Assembly (NCBI GenBank): GCA_023390215.1
Contig: JAEWDG010000086.1
Span: forward strand, 1 to 5,231
Direction of reading: 5' to 3'
DNA from: Bacteroidota bacterium
GTDB lineage: Bacteria > Bacteroidota > Bacteroidia > Chitinophagales > Chitinophagaceae
Length of the DNA stretch: 5,231 nt
Made by a program: the position numbers and the translations under genes. Below the pieces are notes generated by a model. The model saw nothing but the letters and a program-made list of their open reading frames with translations. It was not told the origin of the DNA and did not search any database. The first letter of the stretch is position 1. The number at the start of each line of letters is the position of its first letter. Shown here piece by piece: positions 1-5,231 of this stretch.

Positions 1-519
1 GGATTTAACGGCCCGTTGCCGATCCATGAAATCACCCTCTCTGCCGACAAGGTTAACAACAAGCATCAGTTCAAATGGAATGTTGTGGCCGATGAGCCTG
101 TTCAGACCCAGGAACTCCAAGTCTCTGATGATGGCACCAACTTCAAATCGCTTGCAGTATTTGACGGGCAACCAACCCAATTCAGCTACCTTCCCACTGC
201 AACGGGTACACTCTATTACCGCCTGAAAGTAGTTTCTGTTGTCAATGAAACGGCCTATTCAAATGTTGTGGCACTCAAATCGGATGGGAACAACGTCAAA
301 CCATTTACCGTGTCCACGCTTGTTCGCGACCAGATTATCATACATGCGCCGGAAAATTTCCGCTATGCGATCTTTGATGGAAATGGCCGTATAATAGCCA
401 CTGGTACGGGTTCCGGCGGAACAAACTATGTGAACATGTACAATAAAACAGCAGGTTTTTACGTTATTCAAATGTTCACTGACACCATAAAACAATCTGA
501 AAGAATTATAAAACAGTAA
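1..519 (+). CDS. C-terminal part of a secreted T9SS substrate (FN3/Ig-like domain plus type A sorting domain), 5' truncated
   Basis: The reading frame is open from the first base, so this is the 3' end of a longer gene; about 172 codons are visible before TAA at 517-519. The first part (about nt 13-285) has the beta-sandwich pattern common just before T9SS tails in Bacteroidota: an LPI start, FKW, a QVSDDGTNF strand, then LYYRLK and YSNVV. The last part (about nt 295-516) fits a Por-secretion type A sorting domain: YAIFDGNGRIIATG, a Gly/Thr-rich turn, GFYVIQM, and a final IIKQ. In this family the tail directs export through the outer membrane by T9SS and is then removed, leaving the protein secreted or anchored at the surface. 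The enzymatic or adhesive part lies outside the window, so the function of the whole protein is unknown. The TTG at position 16 is not a credible start, because the frame continues upstream without a stop. A terminator follows 20 bases downstream. Confidence 0.85.
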   Translation, partial: GFNGPLPIHEITLSADKVNNKHQFKWNVVADEPVQTQELQVSDDGTNFKSLAVFDGQPTQFSYLPTATGTLYYRLKVVSVVNETAYSNVVALKSDGNNVKPFTVSTLVRDQIIIHAPENFRYAIFDGNGRIIATGTGSGGTNYVNMYNKTAGFYVIQMFTDTIKQSERIIKQ

Positions 520-539
520 GGTAGATTCATGTGTAAGTT

Positions 540-572
540 AGGGATCAGCGTTAGGGGCTGGTCCCTTTTTTT
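540..572 (+). terminator. Rho-independent terminator after the T9SS substrate gene
   Basis: The left arm AGGGATCAGC (540-549) pairs with GCTGGTCCCT (557-566) over 10 bp with one G-U wobble, closing a 7-nt loop. A run of seven T covers 566-572. It starts 20 bases after the stop of the upstream gene and ends 115 bases before ykuK, so it should separate the two transcripts. Confidence 0.85.
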
Positions 573-660
573 ATGCATATTTCTGCTTAGTGAATTTTCA
601 ACATTTCCACATTTATTGATTTCATAACCTTAAGGAATTCAACACCCCTCTATTTCTTCG

Positions 661-668
661 TATATTTA
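661..668 (+). promoter_or_regulatory. Weak candidate -7 element for the ykuK-family gene
   Basis: TATATTTA matches the Bacteroidota -7 consensus TAnnTTTG at all fixed positions but the last. No TTTG-like -33 element is visible 17-20 bases upstream. It is the best candidate I see in the 573-687 intergenic stretch and would place the transcript start near 673, giving a leader of roughly 15 nt. The call is tentative. Confidence 0.3.
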
Positions 669-684
669 GTAAACATCAGTTTAC
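669..684. repeat. Perfect 6-bp inverted repeat immediately upstream of the ykuK-family start
   Basis: GTAAAC-ATCA-GTTTAC is a perfect hyphenated palindrome with 6-bp arms and a 4-nt centre, ending 3 nt before the ATG at 688. It overlaps the region where transcription would start if the weak -7 element at 661-668 is real. It could be an operator, or an RNA hairpin that shields the ribosome-binding region. There is no T-run after it, so it is not a terminator. Short A/T-rich palindromes also occur by chance. Confidence 0.4.
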
Positions 685-687
685 ATT

Positions 688-1161
688 ATGCTTTGGAGAA
701 AATTCAACGGGGACGCGATTCAGCTCCCTATCAAAGAAGCGGTGGAACTTGCGATCAGAAGAGAAACTGCTTCAGGTTACAAATTAAAAGTCTGTATTGG
801 CACCGACAGCCAGGTGAAGGGTAAAGAAACCGAGTTCGCCACCGTAATTGTTTTTTTGCGGGAAGGTCATGGTGGCTTTATGTTCATTCACAATGAAAAA
901 ACCCTGGTGAAATACAGCATTAAAGAACGTATGCTTGTAGAAGTGGCAAAGAGTATTGAAACTGCCTATGAGTTATGTAATCTTTTTACAGAATTTGATG
1001 TGGACATGGAAGTACATGCCGACATCAATACCAATCCGAATTTCAAAAGTAATGAGGCCTTGCGTGAAGCCATGGGATACATCCTTGGTATGGGCTTCGC
1101 ATTCAAGGCAAAACCTGAAGCATTTGCCAGCAGTAGTTGCGCAAATAAAATCGTGAACTAG
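688..1161 (+). CDS. YkuK/DUF458 family RNase H-like protein
   Basis: The product is 157 residues, close to the usual size of the DUF458 (YkuK) family, named after Bacillus subtilis YkuK. Family hallmarks are visible: a first strand with KVCIGTDSQ (34-42), ATVIVFLREG (51-60), KYSIKERMLVE (75-85), EVHADIN (108-114), the GYILGMGFAFKAKPEAFASS run (130-149) and a closing CANKIVN. The fold is predicted to be RNase H-like. D40, E80 and D112 sit where acidic metal ligands would be expected, although nuclease activity is not established as far as I know. There is no signal peptide or membrane segment, so it should be cytoplasmic. The ATG at 688 lies just before the conserved N-terminus, and no Shine-Dalgarno sequence is seen, as usual in this phylum. 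It appears to be transcribed alone between the terminator at 540-572 and the convergent engB. The family call is confident; the role is unknown. Confidence 0.85.
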   Translation: MLWRKFNGDAIQLPIKEAVELAIRRETASGYKLKVCIGTDSQVKGKETEFATVIVFLREGHGGFMFIHNEKTLVKYSIKERMLVEVAKSIETAYELCNLFTEFDVDMEVHADINTNPNFKSNEALREAMGYILGMGFAFKAKPEAFASSSCANKIVN

Positions 1162-1799
1162 TTCTCAGCTTCCAGGCCCAGGTTGGTTTCTCCGATAAAG
1201 GCGAGAATTTTTTCCCGCCCGGATTTCTTTATCGCACTGGAAACAAAATGTTGCGGTAGAAACTGCCATATTTTCTTCATGGCTTCCATAAAATCTTTTA
1301 CATTTTTACTTACGGTTCGCTGATTTTCTTTATCTGATTTCGTAAATACAAGCGTAAAAGGCACATCCCACTTACTGAGGTTTGCCAGAAATTCCAGGTC
1401 GATTTTCTGAGGAGAATGGCGGGAATCTATTAACACAAAGACCATGGTAAGGTTTTCTCGCTTGCGCAAATAATTTTCGATCATCTGCTCCCATTTCCTG
1501 CGGCTCGACTGGCTAACTTTTGCAAATCCATATCCCGGAAGGTCCACCAAATACCAGTTTGATCGTATTGCGGAAGATCCTGTTCCAATTACACTGCTCA
1601 CTTCAAAATGATTGATAAGCTGGGTTTTGCCGGGTGATGCTGAGGTTTTCGCCAGTTTCTCTTTGTTGCACAGCATGTTGATAAGGCTGGATTTGCCCAC
1701 ATTACTTCTGCCAATAAAAGCATACTCGGGTCTGTCGGGAGTCGGGCATTTGCTGTAGTCCGGACTGCTGATCAGATATTGTGCCTTATGGATCTGCAT
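1158..1799 (-). CDS. engB: Ribosome biogenesis GTP-binding protein EngB (YsxC/YihA)
   Basis: The product is 213 residues; EngB proteins usually have about 195-210. It is a TrmE-Era-EngA-EngB-Septin class GTPase needed for late assembly of the 50S ribosomal subunit. All G motifs are present: G1 P-loop GRSNVGKS (30-37), the switch I segment TSASPGKTQLINHF (52-65, with T59 as the G2 Thr), G3 DLPGYGFAKV (86-95), G4 TKSD (153-156) and G5 SSA (187-189). The N-terminus MQIHKAQYLISSPDY is typical of the family and supports the ATG at 1797-1799. One oddity is a stretch of about 11 extra residues (roughly 68-80, Ser/Gly-rich) between the FEV strand and the WYLVDLPG strand, where E. coli YihA has a short turn. 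It diverges from ubiE across 82 bp. Its TAG stop shares a CTAG with the stop of the convergent ykuK-family gene, so there is no intergenic terminator between them. Confidence 0.96.
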   Translation of the reverse strand: MQIHKAQYLISSPDYSKCPTPDRPEYAFIGRSNVGKSSLINMLCNKEKLAKTSASPGKTQLINHFEVSSVIGTGSSAIRSNWYLVDLPGYGFAKVSQSSRRKWEQMIENYLRKRENLTMVFVLIDSRHSPQKIDLEFLANLSKWDVPFTLVFTKSDKENQRTVSKNVKDFMEAMKKIWQFLPQHFVSSAIKKSGREKILAFIGETNLGLEAEN

Positions 1800-1812
1800 G
1801 CATTAATTTTTG

Positions 1813-1820
1813 CAAAAGTA
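1813..1820 (-). promoter_or_regulatory. -7 promoter element for engB
   Basis: Read on the minus strand this is TACTTTTG, a full match to the Bacteroidota -7 consensus TAnnTTTG, 13 bases before the engB ATG. Transcription would start near 1806-1808, giving a leader of only about 7-9 nt. A -33 TTTG at the expected spacing is not evident, so the call rests on the -7 match and its position. Confidence 0.5.
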
Positions 1821-1843
1821 AAACAGTATGGTGAGCATCAGCG

Positions 1844-1874
1844 TTTATGAAACGGAAGGCATTATCTATCTTTG
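1844..1874 (+). promoter_or_regulatory. Bacteroidota sigma-A type promoter for ubiE-porT
   Basis: TATCTTTG at 1867-1874 is a full match to the -7 consensus TAnnTTTG. TTTA at 1844-1847, 19 bases upstream, is a near match to the -33 TTTG. Transcription should begin a few bases after 1874, around 1879-1881, almost directly at the ubiE ATG (1882). The arrangement also argues against the longer upstream reading frame starting at 1828, because the promoter would lie inside it. Confidence 0.6.
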
Positions 1875-1881
1875 CCCGCTC

Positions 1882-2622
1882 ATGGCTGAATTTGCCCACG
1901 ATACCGTTGTTCCGTACAGGAATTCCAACCTGCAAAAAAAAGAACAGGTGGCGGAGATGTTTAATGATATTTCCCACCGTTATGATTTTCTGAATCGCTT
2001 TCTGAGTGCAGGTATCGATCAGGGCTGGAGAAAAAAAGCGATCCGGCAACTTGAAGATATCAATCCAAAAAGCTTACTTGATGTTGCTTCCGGAACAGCC
2101 GATATGGCGTTGATGGCATATCGTATGCTTAACCCTGAAAAAATAACAGGGATCGATATCAGTGAAGGAATGCTGGAAATCGGCAGACAAAAGATTGCAA
2201 AAGCAGGTATAAACGCAATAGAACTGTTAAAAGGAGACAGCGAAGCAATAAATTTTGAAACAAACTCGTTTGACGCGGTAACTGTTGCCTTCGGAGTTCG
2301 TAATTTTCAGGACCTGCAACAGGGGCTCTCTGAGATTTTCAGGGTGTTGAAACCGGGAGGAAAACTTGTAGTTCTCGAATTCAGCAAACCAAAGTCACCG
2401 CTGGTAAAATCATTTTATAACATTTATATGAAGGTCGTTACCCCGAACATGGGTAAGATCTTTTCCAAAAACCGCCACGCATACGAATATCTCGACGCAT
2501 CTATTCAAAAATTTCCGGAAGGAAAACAGTTTTTAGAAATTCTGGATAACACCGGTTTTCAAAAAACGTATCGAAAATCTCTGAGCCTAGGAATATGCAG
2601 CATCTATTGCGGAATAAAATAG
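1882..2622 (+). CDS. ubiE: Demethylmenaquinone methyltransferase (UbiE/MenG)
   Basis: This SAM-dependent C-methyltransferase converts demethylmenaquinone to menaquinone, the last step of the respiratory quinone pathway in Bacteroidota; homologues elsewhere also act on ubiquinone precursors. The product has 246 residues, near the 251 of E. coli UbiE. Motifs, numbered from the chosen start: KKEQVAEMFNDISHRYDFLN (19-38), SAM motif I LDVASGTAD (66-74), GIDIS (90-94), KGDSE (117-121), DAVTVAFGVRN (131-141), RVLKPGGKLVVLEFSKP (154-170), HAYEYL (199-204) and the closing GICSIYCGIK. The frame is open upstream to an ATG at 1828, but I start at 1882 because MAEFAHDTVVPY is the usual family N-terminus, the extra 18 residues look unlike the family, and a consensus promoter lies between the two ATGs. 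It is cytoplasmic or peripheral to the membrane. It diverges from engB, and its last 28 bases overlap the start of porT, so the two are probably co-transcribed. Confidence 0.95.
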   Translation: MAEFAHDTVVPYRNSNLQKKEQVAEMFNDISHRYDFLNRFLSAGIDQGWRKKAIRQLEDINPKSLLDVASGTADMALMAYRMLNPEKITGIDISEGMLEIGRQKIAKAGINAIELLKGDSEAINFETNSFDAVTVAFGVRNFQDLQQGLSEIFRVLKPGGKLVVLEFSKPKSPLVKSFYNIYMKVVTPNMGKIFSKNRHAYEYLDASIQKFPEGKQFLEILDNTGFQKTYRKSLSLGICSIYCGIK

Positions 2623-3341
2623 TGGCGGCAAGTTTTTGCCTTTTTCTTTTCAACGGGTTTGCTTCAGCGCAACTGCGTGAAAGTATCAACTTGCCTGACC
2701 ACGACAGCCGGCTTTTTCATTTTGGAATACAACTGGGCGTTAACCGGGCGCATTTCAATTTCACTAACGACAAACGTTTTCTTACACTCAACGGTGCAGT
2801 AAATGACAGTGTGATGGTGGTTGAAAGTTTGAATAGCACCGGTATCAATCTGTCATGGTTGGTAAACATGAACATCAGTGAGCATTTAGACCTGCGTACC
2901 TATCCCTTAAATCTGGTATTCACAGAAAAGGCATTTCAGTATCACCTGAAATATCCCGACCGGCCTGCAGGCGAAGAACCGGTTGTTACAAAAAAAATCC
3001 AGGGCATTACACTTGCGCTGCCGTTACAGCTAAAATTCAGCAGCGACCGCATCAATAATTTCAAAGTGTATATGATGGCAGGTGGAAGAATAGAATATGA
3101 TCTCGCCTCAAATGCAGGCGCACGGAAAGCTGAATCGCTGGTAAAACTTTCCCCCTTCGATTATGGTGTAGATGCGGGCATGGGCTTTCATTTCTATTTT
3201 CCTTATTTCGTCCTTTCTCCCGAGTTAAAGATCGGCTGGGGATTTTCAAACCTGCATAGCCGGGATGAAAACCTGAAGTATTCAAACGTACTCGACAAGA
3301 TCAATTCACGAACCATTACATTTTCACTTACGGTAGAATAA
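2595..3341 (+). CDS. porT: PorT family outer-membrane beta-barrel protein (type IX secretion component)
   Basis: PorT (SprT in gliding flavobacteria) is a membrane protein required for T9SS function; its exact role is not settled. The product is 248 residues, the usual PorT size. A signal peptide is clear: basic RNK near the N-terminus, a hydrophobic stretch of about residues 9-22, and the cleavage site ASA|Q after residue 25. The mature part matches the family pattern: LPDHDSRLFHFGIQLG (33-48), NISEHLDLRTYP (93-104), ALPLQLKFSSDRINNFKVY (141-159), EYDLAS (167-172), LSPFDYGVDAGMGFHFYFPY (185-204), LSPELKIGWGF (207-217) and a last strand TITFSLTVE. The start overlaps ubiE by 28 bases in another frame. 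A GTG at 2622 would remove the basic n-region, so ATG 2595 is preferred. A ubiE-porT pairing is, from memory, recurrent in Bacteroidota. A strong terminator follows 20 bases downstream. Confidence 0.87.
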   Translation: MQHLLRNKIVAASFCLFLFNGFASAQLRESINLPDHDSRLFHFGIQLGVNRAHFNFTNDKRFLTLNGAVNDSVMVVESLNSTGINLSWLVNMNISEHLDLRTYPLNLVFTEKAFQYHLKYPDRPAGEEPVVTKKIQGITLALPLQLKFSSDRINNFKVYMMAGGRIEYDLASNAGARKAESLVKLSPFDYGVDAGMGFHFYFPYFVLSPELKIGWGFSNLHSRDENLKYSNVLDKINSRTITFSLTVE

Positions 3342-3361
3342 AACAGTTTTCTATATTAATT

Positions 3362-3390
3362 AAAATGCAGGCCGGGGCCTGCATTTTTTT
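3362..3390. terminator. Strong bidirectional rho-independent terminator between porT and the RemB-like gene
   Basis: AAAATGCAGGCC (3362-3373) and GGCCTGCATTTT (3376-3387) are perfect inverted arms. Allowing a realistic tetraloop, the stem is 11 bp with a GC-rich core. T3384-T3390 forms a seven-T tract for porT on the plus strand. On the minus strand the mirrored A tract gives TTTTA after the hairpin, so it also serves the convergent gene that ends at 3424. Confidence 0.92.
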
Positions 3391-3423
3391 ATTTGGTCGA
3401 TCTTATGTTTACTATTGCAGGGA

Positions 3424-5145
3424 TCAAAAATCATAAGTTCTCCGGAACATATTAATTCTTACCCCTGCGTTAAACATGGTACTCGAAACTGCCGTAGCCT
3501 GACTTTCCAATTTGGATTTCCTGTATTGTAATCCCGCTTCGATGAAAACATTCTGACGGATCTCGTAGCCAACATTCAGATAACCGTTGAAGACTTTTAC
3601 CTGATTGCCTGCGCCCACATCAAACCCATTTTCCTGCGTACGGGTTGTATAATCACGGAATATATCACCACCATAATTTACACCGGAACTATCCAGACCT
3701 TTATAATAATACAACACTCTTCCATATATATTCCATTTTGGTAATGGCTGGTAATGCAGAATGCCGATAAATTCGTTGAAATTAGCCCCCAGCGGATGCG
3801 CCAATGGCTGGTTGTAATGCGTGTAATTCGCGATGGTATCATTATGTGAGTAGGTAAAAGGCCTTACGCGGTTCATCTCTACCTGCAGATCCAGATTCTT
3901 TATTCCAAATGCATCCACATATTTAACACCGGCCTGAATACCGAATTTATTCACCCAACTGGTTGGGTCGTTTTTCACTTTTGAAAGAATGAATTCATCA
4001 AGTAAGAGTTGTCCGTACAACTGGAAACGGTGCGCAATATTCGCTTTAAAATCAAAACCTGCCACTGCATTATCCGGACTGCCGATTGTACCTTCGATAT
4101 GTCGGTAGAAAATAATTGGGTTCAGGTATTGAAAATCGAAATGATCTTTCCTGCCGAAGATCACCCCTTCAAACAATCCTACGTTCAGCCATTTCGTAAC
4201 ATTCATACTGAGATGATGCATGGCTGCATATTTTCTGGAAAATAAAGAATCGGATCTCTTGCGGAACTGAGGCACCAGCTCCATGAAAAGATTTTGGTAA
4301 GAGAACTTCCAAACCTTGGTTGTAACCTTCGCGAACAGGTAACTGTTACCCCAATCGCTGAGGAACAAACTTCTGTACCCATTGCCGATAAAGTTCTTAT
4401 CATACCCAACCTGGAAGTGAACATATTTAGCTCCGGTAAAAGTTAGGTATCCGCGCGCATCAAAATAATCGTAGGCCTGGCTTTTAAAATTCTTGTAAAA
4501 ACCAACGCCGGGCAGCGCTTGCCTTTCGGTTACCTTATCCCGGAAATAATAAGGGCCCCTTTCCTGATTTTCTGTAATGATAGAGGAAAAACCGATCTGC
4601 TTTGCGATCAACCCGCGAATGTTAACCCCGCGCGAATTATAATATAATGTCTGGTTATTGTCCGTTTCTTTTCCCGCCATGAATTCAAACACAGGATTCA
4701 CCGCGAGAAAAAAATCCTTTACATTAACCTCAAGCAGATTAGGCTTTGTGGTATAAAAAGTTTTAAGAATCGGGTGCTTGCTTTTTGAATCGTCCAGCGG
4801 TTGTGTTGCCCACTCTGAATTATTCATATATAGACTGCGAAGGTTGTATTCATCAACCTTTGTAAGCCTGGACGCTTTCATGCTTCCTGTCAGTTCGTCC
4901 ATGCCAGATAAGCTTGTAAAATCAGTACGCGTGCTATCGATAAACTCGGCCTGTTCCACAATTGCTTTCCGCATATATGGTTTAGTGGTGGAAAAATTGA
5001 GATCCGTATTTTTTTGCTGCTTGATCTCCAGTCTGTCTACAAAATGATATTCTTTCGAACCCTGGTTGAGGTAGGTGGATTGCGCGAAACCAGAAACCGG
5101 TAAAATAAAGGCAAGCAGTTTCACAAAGCTTTTGATAATTTGCAT
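3424..5145 (-). CDS. RemB/Wzi-like outer-membrane beta-barrel protein
   Basis: The product is 573 residues with a signal peptide: basic K5 and K9, a hydrophobic segment of about 7-20, and cleavage SGFA|Q after residue 21. No lipobox cysteine is present. The chain ends in an aromatic, RTYDF, as in many outer-membrane barrels. Residues 22-140 form a more polar leader (including STTKPYMRK, 52-60, and LYMNNSEWA, 105-113). The rest alternates like a barrel. Conserved-looking blocks are FFLAVNPVFEFMAG (145-158), RGVNIRG (172-178), VGYDKNFIGNGYRSLFLSD (246-264), LNPIIFYRH (341-349) and NRVRPFTYSHND (425-436) followed by NQPLAHPLGANF (445-456). From memory this is the pattern of Bacteroidota proteins annotated as gliding motility protein RemB or capsule assembly Wzi family (RemB affects gliding in Flavobacterium; Wzi binds capsule polysaccharide in E. 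coli). No capsule or gliding genes flank it, so the ligand is unknown. It is transcribed alone and convergent with porT. Confidence 0.7.
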   Translation of the reverse strand: MQIIKSFVKLLAFILPVSGFAQSTYLNQGSKEYHFVDRLEIKQQKNTDLNFSTTKPYMRKAIVEQAEFIDSTRTDFTSLSGMDELTGSMKASRLTKVDEYNLRSLYMNNSEWATQPLDDSKSKHPILKTFYTTKPNLLEVNVKDFFLAVNPVFEFMAGKETDNNQTLYYNSRGVNIRGLIAKQIGFSSIITENQERGPYYFRDKVTERQALPGVGFYKNFKSQAYDYFDARGYLTFTGAKYVHFQVGYDKNFIGNGYRSLFLSDWGNSYLFAKVTTKVWKFSYQNLFMELVPQFRKRSDSLFSRKYAAMHHLSMNVTKWLNVGLFEGVIFGRKDHFDFQYLNPIIFYRHIEGTIGSPDNAVAGFDFKANIAHRFQLYGQLLLDEFILSKVKNDPTSWVNKFGIQAGVKYVDAFGIKNLDLQVEMNRVRPFTYSHNDTIANYTHYNQPLAHPLGANFNEFIGILHYQPLPKWNIYGRVLYYYKGLDSSGVNYGGDIFRDYTTRTQENGFDVGAGNQVKVFNGYLNVGYEIRQNVFIEAGLQYRKSKLESQATAVSSTMFNAGVRINMFRRTYDF

Positions 5146-5183
5146 CGTTCTCAGTTTGGTAAATGTTCTTTTTTCAAGATATG

Positions 5184-5191
5184 CAAAGTTA
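5184..5191 (-). promoter_or_regulatory. -7 promoter element for the RemB/Wzi-like gene
   Basis: On the minus strand this reads TAACTTTG, a full match to the consensus TAnnTTTG, 38 bases before the ATG at 5143-5145. The predicted leader is about 33 nt. No convincing -33 TTTG lies at 17-20 bases. Apart from this element I see nothing in 5146-5231. Confidence 0.5.
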
Positions 5192-5231
5192 TTTGTTTAA
5201 AAACATAAGGATGGTTAATGAAGGCCAAATC

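Noticed and set aside
16..18. TTG as the start of the left-edge gene
   Set aside because: The frame is open to the window edge and the residues before TTG continue a domain pattern, so the gene is truncated rather than starting here.
1188..1213. TTCTC/GAGAA hairpin followed by six T, possible terminator for the ykuK-family gene inside engB
   Set aside because: The stem is only 5 bp with a 10-nt loop and lies in conserved coding sequence; too weak to call.
1828..1881. Upstream in-frame ATG extending UbiE by 18 residues
   Set aside because: The extra residues do not resemble the family N-terminus, and a consensus promoter (1844-1874) lies inside this extension; MAEFAHDTVVPY at 1882 is the typical start.
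2622..2624. GTG as an alternative porT start overlapping the ubiE stop
   Set aside because: It would delete the basic n-region of a good signal peptide, leaving a hydrophobic core without positive charge in front.
3740..3756. Short direct repeat GGTAATG...GGTAATG
   Set aside because: Two 7-base copies inside a coding region with no wider repeat pattern; consistent with chance.
4009..4245. Open frames on the opposite strand of the RemB/Wzi-like gene (also 4778-5047 and others)
   Set aside because: They are shadows of a clear signal-peptide-bearing protein on the minus strand and show no recognisable domains.

Overview
The window looks like chromosomal housekeeping DNA from a member of the Bacteroidota, probably a Chitinophagaceae/Sphingobacteriia-type organism. 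Four things point there: a C-terminal type IX secretion (T9SS) sorting domain, a PorT-family T9SS protein, a RemB/Wzi-like outer-membrane barrel, and -7 promoter elements of the Bacteroidota form TAnnTTTG with no clear Shine-Dalgarno sequences. Base composition is moderate (low-to-mid 40s % G+C by eye) and looks even along the window. I see no mobile element, CRISPR array, tRNA or rRNA.

Layout, left to right: (1) 1-519 (+), the 3' end of a gene for a secreted T9SS substrate, followed by a rho-independent terminator at 540-572. (2) 688-1161 (+), a YkuK-family (DUF458) RNase H-like protein with a 6-bp inverted repeat just before its start. (3) 1158-1799 (-), the ribosome-assembly GTPase EngB/YsxC, convergent with ykuK so that both stop codons fall in one CTAG. 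(4) A short divergent promoter region at 1800-1881. (5) 1882-2622 (+), the menaquinone methyltransferase UbiE/MenG. (6) 2595-3341 (+), PorT, whose start lies inside the end of ubiE. (7) 3362-3390, a strong bidirectional terminator. (8) 3424-5145 (-), a 573-residue outer-membrane protein resembling RemB/Wzi. (9) 5146-5231, its upstream region with a -7 element.

Functionally, the engB and ubiE-porT units diverge from one short promoter region. ubiE supplies respiratory menaquinone, and porT, translationally overlapped with it, supplies part of the machinery that secretes CTD-bearing proteins such as the one truncated at the left edge. The RemB-like barrel may belong to the same cell-surface or gliding context, but that is inference. 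I do not find strong evidence of an undescribed system. The most interesting points are the nearly leaderless ubiE promoter, the ubiE/porT overlap, the shared-stop convergence, the inverted repeat before ykuK, and the poorly characterised RemB/Wzi-like and YkuK proteins.
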